A DNA stretch of 64,000 nt from Flavobacteriales bacterium (GTDB taxonomy: Bacteria > Bacteroidota > Bacteroidia > Flavobacteriales_F > PHOS-HE28): positions 1 to 64,000 of the forward strand of contig JABWBQ010000022.1 in the NCBI GenBank assembly GCA_013360395.1, written 5' to 3'. Positions 38,966-47,400 of this stretch are shown piece after piece. The notes beneath the pieces were generated by a model that saw nothing but the letters and a program-made list of their open reading frames with translations, was not told the DNA's origin and ran no database searches. Both the position numbers and the translations under genes were made by a program. Position 1 is the stretch's first letter. Every line of letters begins with the position of its first letter.

Positions 38966-39361
38966 ATGAAAACGCTGCTGCTCCCCCTCTGCCTGACCGT
39001 CGCCACCAACTTGGCTGCGCAGGACAAAGCCCCGCTCACGCTCTGGACCGATGCCGGTGCGCACGGGCATTGCCAACGGATCCAAGGGACCGGCATCACC
39101 GACCGGCTGCGGCCCCTGATGCACGCGCAAGTGAGTGCGTTGGAGGTGGGCGAAGGATACCGCGTCACGCTCTTCAACGGCGAGGATGGCGAAGGTCCGG
39201 AGCGGATCACGGTGCAAGGTCCCCGGCGTGTGGACGACCTGAAAACACTGCTTCGGTTGCACGGGACCGGCAACTGGGACAATGCGATCGGCTCCATCCT
39301 CATCCAAGCTGCGGAGCCTGCCGCACCCGCCGCACTGGATGTGCTCGCCGGAACGAACTGA
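38966..39361 (+). CDS. Small secreted beta/gamma-crystallin-like protein
   Basis: A 131-residue protein with a signal peptide (MKTLLLPLCLTVATNLAA|QD). The mature part holds one domain: LTLWTDAGAHGHCQRI, YRVTLFNGEDGEGPERITVQGP and a closing NWDNAIGSILIQA. The pattern VTLFxxxxxxG followed by (N/D)(N/D)xx(S/T)S (here DNAIGS) resembles single beta/gamma-crystallin domains that bind calcium. No sorting domain is present. It sits 9 bp before the LytTR gene on the same strand, so the two probably form one transcript. The crystallin link is by motif only. Confidence 0.65.
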   Translation: MKTLLLPLCLTVATNLAAQDKAPLTLWTDAGAHGHCQRIQGTGITDRLRPLMHAQVSALEVGEGYRVTLFNGEDGEGPERITVQGPRRVDDLKTLLRLHGTGNWDNAIGSILIQAAEPAAPAALDVLAGTN

Positions 39362-39370
39362 AACACAGCC

Positions 39371-39736
39371 ATGATGGTACTTCGAGCACCGCTGGTCCTC
39401 CGGACCGCCCATGGGCCGCAGCTGTTCGATGCGCGCACCTTGTTGCGCTTCGATGCGGAGGACAAGTATGCCCGGGCCACCACCACCGACGGCAGGCGCA
39501 TCGTGGTACTCCATCCCCTCAGCGACCTGGAAGAACGGCTGTGCTGTGGCGAACGTATCGGCGACTTACTCTTCGCACGCACCCACCGCAGCTGCATCGT
39601 GGCCCTGCACCACGTGAGCGGCATGGACAAGCTGCGCAACCTGGTGTTCGACGAACATCCTGCCGCACCGCTCAGCAAGCGCGCATGGCAGGAATTGGCG
39701 GACCTGCTCGGCTCCCTGCGTCATCGGCGTCCTTGA
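39371..39736 (+). CDS. Stand-alone LytTR DNA-binding protein
   Basis: A 121-residue protein consisting almost only of a LytTR domain: LLRFDAEDKYARATTTDGRRIVVLHPLSDLEERL, then LFARTHRSCIVALHHVSGMDKL, matching the family pattern of FxRxHRSxLVNxxxI. No receiver or membrane part is present. LytTR proteins (AgrA, ComE, VirR) bind direct repeats related to TACAGTTA. A similar TACGGTTAT occurs, on the minus strand, in the boxes before the acyltransferase genes downstream, so this protein is a candidate regulator of that array. Confidence 0.85.
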   Translation: MMVLRAPLVLRTAHGPQLFDARTLLRFDAEDKYARATTTDGRRIVVLHPLSDLEERLCCGERIGDLLFARTHRSCIVALHHVSGMDKLRNLVFDEHPAAPLSKRAWQELADLLGSLRHRRP

Positions 39737-39859
39737 CCGACCGTTCGCGCCGACTCCAAGTGCATTCACGCCGACCTGCGTCCATTCAGCGGGATCGCGC
39801 TCGCAGCGCTGGGAACGTGCATTTCCCCAAGGTAAAATTGAAATGCTCTTGAGCGGATC

Positions 39860-39866
39860 GATAACC
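39860..39866 (+). promoter_or_regulatory. Array box 1 (GATAACC core)
   Basis: CGGATCGATAACCCGGTAG resembles the box at the other array genes (consensus GGATGATAACCG(G)TACC), with an extra base. It lies 17 bp before the leader ATG at 39884. Confidence 0.5.
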
Positions 39867-39883
39867 CGGTAGCTGGTCGCGGA

Positions 39884-39913
39884 ATGAACGAGCAGAAACA
39901 CCCCAAGCCATGA
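39884..39913 (+). CDS. Nine-residue leader peptide 1 (MNEQKHPKP)
   Basis: A short frame, MNEQKHPKP then TGA, whose stop overlaps the ATG of acyltransferase 1 at 39910 (CCATGA). The identical leader with the same overlap precedes acyltransferase 4 at 42471-42500. The overlap suggests translational coupling; translation is not proven. Confidence 0.5.
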   Translation: MNEQKHPKP

Positions 39914-40593
39914 TCATCCTCACCCGCATCTCCGAGTCCGACAAGCTGGAGGAATACTACCGGTTCCGCTACCGCATCTACAGCGAAAGCCGTTTGAAGG
40001 GCGTTTTTACCAACGAGGAGGGTCTGGATAAGGACGTGTTCGATAACCGCGCCTACCACTACGGCTGGTACGTGGACGGGGTGCTGGTGGGCTGTGTGCG
40101 CTTCATCGAGGCGGATGACAGCGCGACGCCGATCCCGATGTTGAACTACATGCCGTGTGAAGTGGCCGATGCGGTGCGCGGCTATATCGCTGAACGCCGT
40201 GCGCAGGGGCAACCCATGCTGGAGGCCAGCCGCTTTTGCCTGGCGCCGGAACACCGGGGCCTCCGCACCGCGCGGGAGTTCGTGCTGGCCATGGTGCGCA
40301 CCATGCAGCCCCTGGGCTACGAACACGGCCTGTTCGATTGCGACGACGCGCACGCGCCGTTCTACCGTCACTGCGGATTTGAGCCGTTGGCAGGGGCGGT
40401 GCGCTTTGGTATTTCGAACATGCACAGAACCTGTACCTGCCTTACCTACAACTACGACCACATCGCCCGCAAGCAGGGCTGGGGCAAACCTGCACGGGGG
40501 CATAAGCGGCCTTGTTCGGTCCGCAGAGCCGCTGAATATGGACGGCTGCGAAAAGTGAATAGGATGATAACCGTACCAGGGACACAGGAATGA
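39910..40593 (+). CDS. LuxI/FeeM-like acyltransferase, array copy 1
   Basis: A 227-residue member of the autoinducer-synthase branch of the GNAT fold. Features: LEEYYRFRYRIYSESRLKG (Arg18/Arg20 where LuxI has Arg24), DKDVFDNRAYHYGWY (Asp42, Asp45), LVGCVRFIEA (Arg64) and MLEASRFCLAPEHRG (Glu105, Arg108), corresponding to conserved LuxI D45, D48, R69, E97 and R100. The typical LuxI Trp after the first motif is missing, so the product may be an N-acyl amino acid or other acyl compound rather than an AHL. The C-terminal half is almost the same as copy 5. Its last residues are shared with the next gene's leader region. Confidence 0.85.
   Translation: MIILTRISESDKLEEYYRFRYRIYSESRLKGVFTNEEGLDKDVFDNRAYHYGWYVDGVLVGCVRFIEADDSATPIPMLNYMPCEVADAVRGYIAERRAQGQPMLEASRFCLAPEHRGLRTAREFVLAMVRTMQPLGYEHGLFDCDDAHAPFYRHCGFEPLAGAVRFGISNMHRTCTCLTYNYDHIARKQGWGKPARGHKRPCSVRRAAEYGRLRKVNRMITVPGTQE
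40562..40577 (+). promoter_or_regulatory. Array box 2
   Basis: GGATGATAACCGTACC, identical to the box at 42443-42458. Lies 12 bp before the leader-like ATG at 40590 and inside the 3' end of copy 1. Confidence 0.6.
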
Positions 40594-40616
40594 AAGATGT
40601 GGGATCACCCCAAGCC

Positions 40617-41218
40617 ATGATCACCCTCACCCGCATCACCGAGCCGGACAAGCTGGAGGAATACTACCGGTTCCGATACCGGATATACAGCGAGAGCCGA
40701 TTGAAGGGCGTCATCACGGGCGAGGAAGGCCAGTACAAGGACGCGTTCGATGACCGCGCCTACCACTACGGCTGGTACGTGGATGGGTGCTGGTGGGCTG
40801 TGTGCGCTTCATCGCGGCGGATGACAACGCGACGCCGATCCCGATGCTGAACTACTTTGATGACGTATGCGCTGAAGCTGTTCGCCAGCATATTGCGGAT
40901 CGGCATGTGGCAGGGCAGCGGATGATCGAAGCCAGCCGCTTTTGCATGGCGCCCGAGCATCGCGGTCTCCGCACCGCGTGGGAGTTCGCCCTCGCCATGA
41001 CCGAAACACTGTTCTCGCTCGGTGTGGAACATGGGCTCTTCGGATGCTTCACCGCTCATGCGGCCTTTTACAAACTCTTGGAATTCCGACCCCTCAACAG
41101 CGCTGGAGACCTGCACTATCCGGGTGCGGCATGCAGCTGCATGACATACGCCTACAAAGAGGTGTTGGCCGCAACGAACCGCCTGGGCACCACGCGGGGC
41201 ATTCGCCAGCGCAACTAG
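40617..41218 (+). pseudogene. LuxI/FeeM-like acyltransferase, array copy 2, frameshifted
   Basis: The first part (MITLTRITEPDKLEEYY, then the region DKLEEYYRFRYRIYSESRLKG and DAFDDRAYHYGWYVDG) is nearly the same as copy 1, then the frame is lost. Copy 1 reads GTGGACGGGGTGCTGG while copy 2 reads GTGGATGGGTGCTGG, one G fewer at 40785-40787. The second half continues in another frame to 41218 (LVGCVRFIAADDNATP, MIEASRFCMAPEHRGLRTA, ending RGIRQRN). Both halves keep the conserved residues, so the lesion is recent, programmed, or a sequencing error in a G run. The leader ATG at 40590 is fused in frame (MKDVGSPQA then MITLTR). Confidence 0.8.
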
Positions 41219-41268
41219 CTGAGCGAGGCGGCGTGAAGGGTGACGATACCGGAACGATGGATGTATCC

Positions 41269-41284
41269 GGATGATAACCGGTCC
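41269..41284 (+). promoter_or_regulatory. Array box 3
   Basis: GGATGATAACCGGTCC, 13 bp before the ATG at 41297 that begins the in-frame leader of copy 3. Confidence 0.6.
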
Positions 41285-41296
41285 GGGGGCGTTGGA

Positions 41297-41953
41297 ATGA
41301 ACGAGCAGAAACACACCAACGCCATGTTCACCCTCACCCGCATCACCGAGCCCCATAAGCTGGAGGAATACCATCGGTTCCGGTATTCGGTATATGCCAA
41401 CAGCACCCAACGTGGTTTCCTCGCGGGGCCGGATGGCTTCGATACGGATGAGTTCGATGCGAACGCCCTGCATCTGGGTTGGTACGAAGGCGATACGCTG
41501 GTTGGCTGCGTGCGCCTCCTGAGCCCTATCAAAGGTGTGCATCCGCTTCATTTCACGAAGGACCTGCTGGACCCTGAACAGCACGGACTTGCCTTGGCGC
41601 TGCTAGCGGAAGCGAAGGCTGCTGGTCAACCGCTCCGCGAAGTGAGCCGCCTTTGCCTCGCACCCGAGTACCGTTCGCTCGCCTCCGTTCGTCGTTTCGT
41701 GCTCGAGATAATCAGCACGGCCCACCGCTGCGGCCGGGATCATTGCCTCTTCACCTGCGAAGACCACCATGTCACCTTTTGGAAGCGCATGGGTTTCGCG
41801 ACCGTTAACGGCTTCGAGGGATACACGTGCCCCCGAAACCCAAGACCCAACTACTTGCTCCAGGGGGACTACCACGCACTGCTCCCACTGCACCGGGCCG
41901 AGTTGCAGCGGATCGGGTCCCGTCAGATGGTCGGCGTGTCTGTTGCTGCTTGA
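41297..41953 (+). CDS. LuxI/FeeM-like acyltransferase, array copy 3
   Basis: A 218-residue protein if read from the leader ATG (MNEQKHTNA then MFTLTRITEPHKLEEY); the ATG at 41324 would give 209. One extra base relative to copies 1 and 4 puts the leader in frame with the enzyme. Key motifs: YHRFRYSVYANSTQRGF, FDTDEFDANALHLGWYEGD, LVGCVRLLSP and LREVSRLCLAPEYRS. It is more diverged than copies 1, 2 and 5, with its own C-terminal extension (NYLLQGDYHALLPLHRAEL). It is followed by the only long gap in the array. Confidence 0.83.
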   Translation: MNEQKHTNAMFTLTRITEPHKLEEYHRFRYSVYANSTQRGFLAGPDGFDTDEFDANALHLGWYEGDTLVGCVRLLSPIKGVHPLHFTKDLLDPEQHGLALALLAEAKAAGQPLREVSRLCLAPEYRSLASVRRFVLEIISTAHRCGRDHCLFTCEDHHVTFWKRMGFATVNGFEGYTCPRNPRPNYLLQGDYHALLPLHRAELQRIGSRQMVGVSVAA

Positions 41954-42442
41954 CCGGAAAGTGCCTGAGGGTTCCCAGGCTCGCCTTCTGATCGCGCTGT
42001 ACGTAGGTGTCCGTGGTCCTGATCGCCAATGTATTCGTCACACTGATCGATCAAGTGCATTGCCACGCTGCGGTCCTCCTACCGTGAACCGCGCATGACC
42101 AGTACTGACGATCCGCTCGCTCCGCCGATCCGAGCACTTGTGCGGGTGATGAAGGTGGTGCAAGGGATGAGCAAGTACGGGCATTTCGTCGCTCCCTGGT
42201 CGTTACCGGAAGCAGAATACCGTTCAAGCCGCGCCACAGCGTCCCGCCCAAGCTCCTGCCCGACAGGATCGATGCCCGGCCCGCTCTTCCGGAATGGAGC
42301 GCCGGCGCGCCGAGGCGGAAAGCTTCCCGCTCACACCGCATACCGACCATTGGCGCTGACGCAGACCCGCTGCGCGGAAACCCTGGTCTCTACCGCCGGG
42401 GAATGCGGGTCGCTCGGTAGACTTGAAAAGGGATCCCCGCAT
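41954..42442. other. Non-coding gap within the array
   Basis: About 490 bp between copy 3 and the box of copy 4. A frame from 42095 (MTSTDDPLAPPIRALVRVMKVV) shows no family features. I see no acyltransferase remnant that I can align. Confidence 0.45.
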
Positions 42443-42458
42443 GGATGATAACCGTACC
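42443..42458 (+). promoter_or_regulatory. Array box 4
   Basis: GGATGATAACCGTACC, identical to box 2, 12 bp before the leader ATG at 42471. It is not in a coding region, which supports a regulatory role. Confidence 0.65.
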
Positions 42459-42470
42459 GTGAGTGCCGGA

Positions 42471-42500
42471 ATGAACGAGCAGAAACACCCCAAGCCATGA
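42471..42500 (+). CDS. Nine-residue leader peptide 4 (MNEQKHPKP)
   Basis: The same peptide as leader 1. Its TGA overlaps the ATG of copy 4 at 42497. Confidence 0.5.
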   Translation: MNEQKHPKP

Positions 42501-43072
42501 TCACCCTCACCCGCATCACCGAGCCGGACAAGTTGGAGGAGTACTACCGGCTCCGTTACCGGATATTCTCGGATAGCGACTACCACAGCTTGGTGGACCA
42601 CACGAAGGGCCAGTTTGATAGGGATGAATTCGATGACAAGGCGCTCCATTGGGGATGGTATTCGGGGCAGGAGCTGATCGCCACGGAGCGATTCCTTCCC
42701 GTTCGCGAACCGGCAGATTCCTACTGTCTCTCCGTAATAAAAGATCCCAAGGAGCGGGCCCCGCTCCTCAAGCACATCATGGACCGCGCGGAACGCAGTA
42801 GCGGTATGGCGGAGAGCAGCCGCATAGGTATTCGCCAGGACCATCGCTCACTCACCAATTTCATGGGGCTGGTGCGTGCGATCATCCGGCAGGCGCACGC
42901 CTGCGGGTTTGACGAGGGCTGGTTCATTTGTTTGGCAAGCCACGTTCCCTTCTACCGCCGTGCTGGATTCCATGTGCTGCCCGGGACCGAATCGATCACG
43001 TCATGTACGGCTCACCGAACAAGCATTGTCACGTTCGAGAGCTCGAATTTCTCGGATCTGATCGGGGTTTGA
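42497..43072 (+). CDS. LuxI/FeeM-like acyltransferase, array copy 4
   Basis: A 191-residue protein, the most divergent copy. The first 25 residues (MITLTRITEPDKLEEYYRLR) match the others, then sequence differs: RIFSDSDYHSLVDHTKGQFDRDEFDDKALHWGWYSG, LIATERFLPVREP, and MAESSRIGIRQDHRSL. The Asp pair, Arg and Glu-x-x-Arg are kept. The end (SNFSDLIGV) is unlike the other copies. Different central residues suggest a different acyl donor or acceptor. It is preceded by a box and leader and followed 49 bp later by copy 5. Confidence 0.8.
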   Translation: MITLTRITEPDKLEEYYRLRYRIFSDSDYHSLVDHTKGQFDRDEFDDKALHWGWYSGQELIATERFLPVREPADSYCLSVIKDPKERAPLLKHIMDRAERSSGMAESSRIGIRQDHRSLTNFMGLVRAIIRQAHACGFDEGWFICLASHVPFYRRAGFHVLPGTESITSCTAHRTSIVTFESSNFSDLIGV

Positions 43073-43121
43073 GCTGTGGATGGGTATCAACCCGGACGTT
43101 CGACTGAAAACACTGTGAGCC

Positions 43122-43763
43122 ATGATCACCCTCACCCGCATCACCGAGCCCCATAAGCTGGAGGAATACTACCGGTTCCGGTACAGGATCTACAGCGAGA
43201 GCCGACTGAAGGGCTACGGGGCCGGTACAGCCGGTTTGGACAAGGACGCGTTCGATGACCGCGCCCACCACTACGGCTGGTACCTGGCCGGGGTGCTGGT
43301 GGGCTGTGTGCGCTTCATCGAGGCGGATGGCAGCGCGACGCCGATCCCAATGCTGAACTACGTGTCGAACGAGGCGGCCGATGCCGTGCGCGGCTATATC
43401 GCTGAACGCCGTGCGCAGGGTCAACCCATGCTGGAGGCCAGTCGCTTCTGCCTGGCGCCCGGGCACCGGGGTCTCCGCACCGCGCGGGAGTTCGTGCTGG
43501 CCATGGTGCGCACCATGCAGCCCCTAGGCTACGAACACGGCCTGTTCGATTGCGACGACGCGCACGTACCGTTCTATCGTCACTGCGGTTTTGAACCGTT
43601 GGCAGGGGCGGTGCGCTTTGGTAAATCGAACATGCACAGAACCTATACCTGCCTTACCTACAACTACGACCACATCGCCCGCAAGCAGGGCTGGGGCAAA
43701 CCTGCACGGGGGCATAAGCGGCCTTGTTCGGTCCGCAGAGCCGCGATCAACGCACAAGGATGA
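43122..43763 (+). CDS. LuxI/FeeM-like acyltransferase, array copy 5
   Basis: A 213-residue protein nearly the same as copy 1 in both halves: RYRIYSESRLKG, LDKDAFDDRAHHYGWYLAG, LVGCVRFIEADGSATPIPMLNY, MLEASRFCLAPGHRG. From 43646 to 43744 the DNA is identical to 40434-40532 of copy 1 (99 bp), indicating recent duplication or gene conversion. It lacks the box and the ATGA leader directly upstream; a short unrelated frame ends 4 bp before its start. Its stop TGA lies inside the box of the next gene. Confidence 0.85.
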   Translation: MITLTRITEPHKLEEYYRFRYRIYSESRLKGYGAGTAGLDKDAFDDRAHHYGWYLAGVLVGCVRFIEADGSATPIPMLNYVSNEAADAVRGYIAERRAQGQPMLEASRFCLAPGHRGLRTAREFVLAMVRTMQPLGYEHGLFDCDDAHVPFYRHCGFEPLAGAVRFGKSNMHRTYTCLTYNYDHIARKQGWGKPARGHKRPCSVRRAAINAQG

Positions 43764-43769
43764 TAACCG
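43758..43769 (+). promoter_or_regulatory. Array box 5, before the methyltransferase
   Basis: GGATGATAACCG, covering the copy 5 stop and 16 bp before the leader ATG at 43786. It links the methyltransferase gene to the acyltransferase array. Confidence 0.55.
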
Positions 43770-43785
43770 AAGGTACCAGCTGGGT

Positions 43786-43818
43786 ATGAACCGTGGTACA
43801 ACACAGACAACCCCATGA
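43786..43818 (+). CDS. Ten-residue leader peptide 5 (MNRGTTQTTP)
   Basis: A short frame whose TGA overlaps the methyltransferase ATG at 43815, as with leaders 1 and 4. The sequence is different after the first two residues, so position rather than peptide sequence is kept. Confidence 0.45.
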   Translation: MNRGTTQTTP

Positions 43819-44453
43819 AAAAGCTCACCTCCACCACCGGTTTCCTGCTCCTGTTCTACGTGCTCCCGCTCGGCCTTCGTCCGGCATTGCTGCTCAGCTG
43901 GCCGGTGCTGGTGCTTGCCTTCTTCTGCACGGTGCTTTTCCTGACGCAACCTGCGTTGAGCATGCAGGAGAGCAAGGCCCACCGAGGTACTGATGGTTGG
44001 ACCATCTGGCTCATCCTTGGTGTGAGCGGACTGGGCCAGATCCTGAGCCTGGTGGACTGGGCGTACTTCCAGGGTGCACCTCTGGGTTTGGACATGTGGA
44101 AGACAATCGGCACGGGCCTGCTCTTCGCTGGTACCGCCTTCCGCCTTTGGGCCATCCGTACGCTGGACAGGGCCTTCGCCGCCGTGGTGCAGATCAAACA
44201 GGACCAGCAGCTCGTGACCAGCGGTCCCTACCGCTGGCTGCGGCACCCCAGCTACACCGGAGCCTGGCTGGCCATGATCGGTGCGGCATTGCTCATGCAC
44301 AGCTATCTTGGCCTGGTGATCATGGGCCCGGGCATGCTGCTGGTGTACATGCGGCGGATCGCGGTGGAGGAACGCACATTGGAGCAGGCCTTCGGGGCAG
44401 AGTACACGAACATGAAACGGAACACCCAGCGGTTGGTACCGGGGGTGTGGTGA
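43815..44453 (+). CDS. Isoprenylcysteine carboxyl methyltransferase-like membrane protein
   Basis: A 212-residue protein with about five membrane helices: FLLLFYVLPLGLRPALLL, WPVLVLAFFCTVLF, WTIWLILGVSGLGQILSL, IGTGLLFAGTAFRLWAI and a late pair (WLAMIGAALLM, LVIMGPGMLLVYM). The SAM-binding signature is LVTSGPYRWLRHPSYTGAW and EERTLEQAFGAEYTNMKRNTQRLVPGVW, typical of ICMT/PEMT-fold enzymes that methylate carboxyl or amine groups of lipophilic substrates. It shares the box and overlapping leader of the acyltransferases, so it may modify their product; the substrate is inferred only. Confidence 0.85.
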   Translation: MKKLTSTTGFLLLFYVLPLGLRPALLLSWPVLVLAFFCTVLFLTQPALSMQESKAHRGTDGWTIWLILGVSGLGQILSLVDWAYFQGAPLGLDMWKTIGTGLLFAGTAFRLWAIRTLDRAFAAVVQIKQDQQLVTSGPYRWLRHPSYTGAWLAMIGAALLMHSYLGLVIMGPGMLLVYMRRIAVEERTLEQAFGAEYTNMKRNTQRLVPGVW

Positions 44454-44499
44454 TCGACCCGACCGATACCGAACCACTCAGCAACAACAACCCACGACC

Positions 44500-47400
44500 A
44501 TGAAGCACCTCATTACCGCCTTGTTCCTGGCGTGCGCGGTCAGCGTGAACGCTACACAGTGGACCGTGAGCAATGACGTACAGGCGCCGGCACAGTTCAC
44601 CGCACTGCAACAGGCCATTGATTCCGCCAGTGCCGGGGATACACTGCTTGTCGCAGGAACCGGACTTTCGTATGGCAATATCGTCGTGGACAAGCCGCTG
44701 CATCTGGTCGGTGAAGGGTACTGGCCGGACGATGCCGCCACCATGGTGGAGCAACTGGACATCCGGTCTTCCAATGTCCTGGTCACGGGCTTCTACGCCA
44801 CCAGCACACCGTTCAATGGGATCAAGCTGAATGCTTACCTTGCAGCAGGACAGGAACTTACTGACGTGCGCGTAACGCGCTGTCGCGGCGGCATTGACCT
44901 GAGGGGGTCGAATACCCTTGGTTCTGGGTTGATCTCCAACGTCCAGGTCGACCAGTGCATCATCATTGCCTTCAACTTTGCCAATGGATGGAACGAGAAT
45001 CGATTTGTTTTCGATACGCTCATTTTCAGGAATAACATCTTCAGTACAGGGTTTTACGCCAACCCTAACGGAACACAGACGAGTGACTTCATTGGAACCG
45101 GCACTATCATCATCGATCACAATGACTTCTTGGCCAGTGCCAATGGATGGGGAGCCTTCTGGTCCCAGTATTTCGCTACCCCCGCATGGCCAGCGGGCGA
45201 AATGGTGGTGTCGAACAACATCTTTCATGGCACCGGGCCACGAGGTTGTCCGAATTGCTGTTTCATCAACAACATGACCTTCAATGCGGGTCCAGAAGAC
45301 AGCGACGTCGTCGATCCGCTGGTCTGCGGCGGGGGTAATTTCTGGGCAACGGATCCCGGCATCACGGGCGGCCAGTTCAACTTCAACAACGACTACACGC
45401 TGCCACCGGGTTCGCCGGCCATAGGAACGGCCAGCGACGGAACCGATATCGGGATCACAGGTGGTGCCACAGCGCTGACACTTGGCGATCGGCCCTTGGG
45501 CCCTGAGGTCCATGGGTTGGAGATCCAGGAAGTGGCCGTGCCACCTGATAGTGTGTTCCACTTTCTGGCGGTGGTCCTCGGTAACCAAGACCCAGTGGTT
45601 CCCATCAATTCGTACGAGTACCTGCTGGACAGTGACCCGGGCGTCGGTATGGGTTCCTTGACGTTCACCGGGGCGAGTGACTCGCTGGTGGTGGCCGACC
45701 AGGGCGTGGCTGCTGGTCTTTCGTTCGGTTCGCATCTCTTTGGCCTTCGTGCAAGGGATATGAACGGTTCGTGGAGCCACACCGAATGGATCCCGCTGAA
45801 CATCTGCACGACCTATGGACCGACCGCCGCCTTCAAGCCGTTCCTCTCCGGCAGTACGGCAAGCTTTGTGGACAAAAGCAGATACGCGACGGCCCTCACA
45901 TACGAATTCGGGGATGGGCAGACCAGCGAGGCTATCAATCCGGTGCATGCGTATCCTGATGCCGGTATCTACGGGGCGAAGCAGATCGCATTGAATTCGT
46001 GCGGGGTGGATACGGCATTCCAGGTGATCGGTATTTCAGGCCTGAGCGGGCACCAACCACGGAAAGCGGCCAACGGTGGTTTATGCACGATCACGCTGAA
46101 CGGGGCAGGATTCAGTGGCGCCATGCAGTTCAGCTTGCACAGGGCGGGAAGCACGTTGATCCCGCAGTCTTTGGATGTCGTTTCCGAATCACTGGCATTC
46201 GCGGAGTTCGATCTCAACGGCGCGGACGTCGGGTACTGGGACCTGGAACTGGTCATCCCCGGTGATACCACCCACCTCCTCAGTAATGGTTTCGAAGTGG
46301 TCCCCACCGAATGGCCGAGCCAGGTCGTATGCACGGTGACAGGTCCTTCGGTGATCCGATCGCATACCTGGACCACGATGAATGTCGACGTGCACAACCC
46401 GAATGGTAACGATCTGTTCGCCGTGCCGGTGTGGATCGCCTACCCATCGGACCTGGACATGGATATGGTCACACCGGTTGATGACATCGTTTTCCCCGGG
46501 TCCGACACACTACAGCTCGATTTCCAGACCGAAATGCTTTGGGGGCAGCCCTATGATGGTACCGCATATCCGGTGCTTATTTCCCGGATCCCGGCCTTTT
46601 CCACAGTATCGCTCTCCATCCGTACCTACACGACCCAATTGACCGGCGCAGCGTCGCTGATGGCCTGGGCTGAACGACCGATGCTGGGGTTCACCGGTGA
46701 TGAGACCGGGCTGGACCAATCGTTCGGGCCAGGCCCCACCAACGGTAATCCTTCAGGCGGAGGCAGTGCCTGGAGCTGCACGAAGTGCTTTCTGGACCTT
46801 GTGCCTACCCCGCCGGGATGGTCCTGTGGAACATCCATTGGCGGGGCGATCAACTATGTGATAGGGTGGTCACAGGTGAGCGGGAGCCGCACCGAAATTG
46901 CCAACTGGGGCCCTGTTGCCTTGGACCTGGCCTGGGACTGCGGTAGCCTGCTCGCACCACCTGCCGCAATACTCGAGTACCTGGCGAAACTGAAGGAGGC
47001 GGCCGATTTCGGCGACTGTATTGCCGAACAGTGCCTACCTCCGCTCGCCGGTCCGAAGGTCGTTGGTCTCGGATGCGCCTGCGATCCGAACGATAAGTAC
47101 GGGCCTCTTGGTGCGGATACGGACAATTGGATCTCCCCTCGTGAACACGCTGCGTATTTAGTCGCATTCGAGAACGTGGACAGTTCGCTTTTCGCCGCCC
47201 AGCGTGTCGTGATCAAGGACACTATAGACGCGGCCGTTTTCGAGCTTTCTGACGCGCGGCTTGGTGCTATAGGCCTCGCGGATTCGCTGATCTACGCGGG
47301 TGGCATCTCACAACAGTGTTCCCAAGTGTTCCCGCTCTCCTCTGGTTACAACCTGCGTGTGGATGCGGAGATCGATACGACCACCGGTATCGCCCAATGG

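Noticed and set aside
42095-42448. 117-residue frame inside the array gap
   Set aside because: No recognisable motif, Arg/Ser/Pro-rich, and no relation to the acyltransferases.
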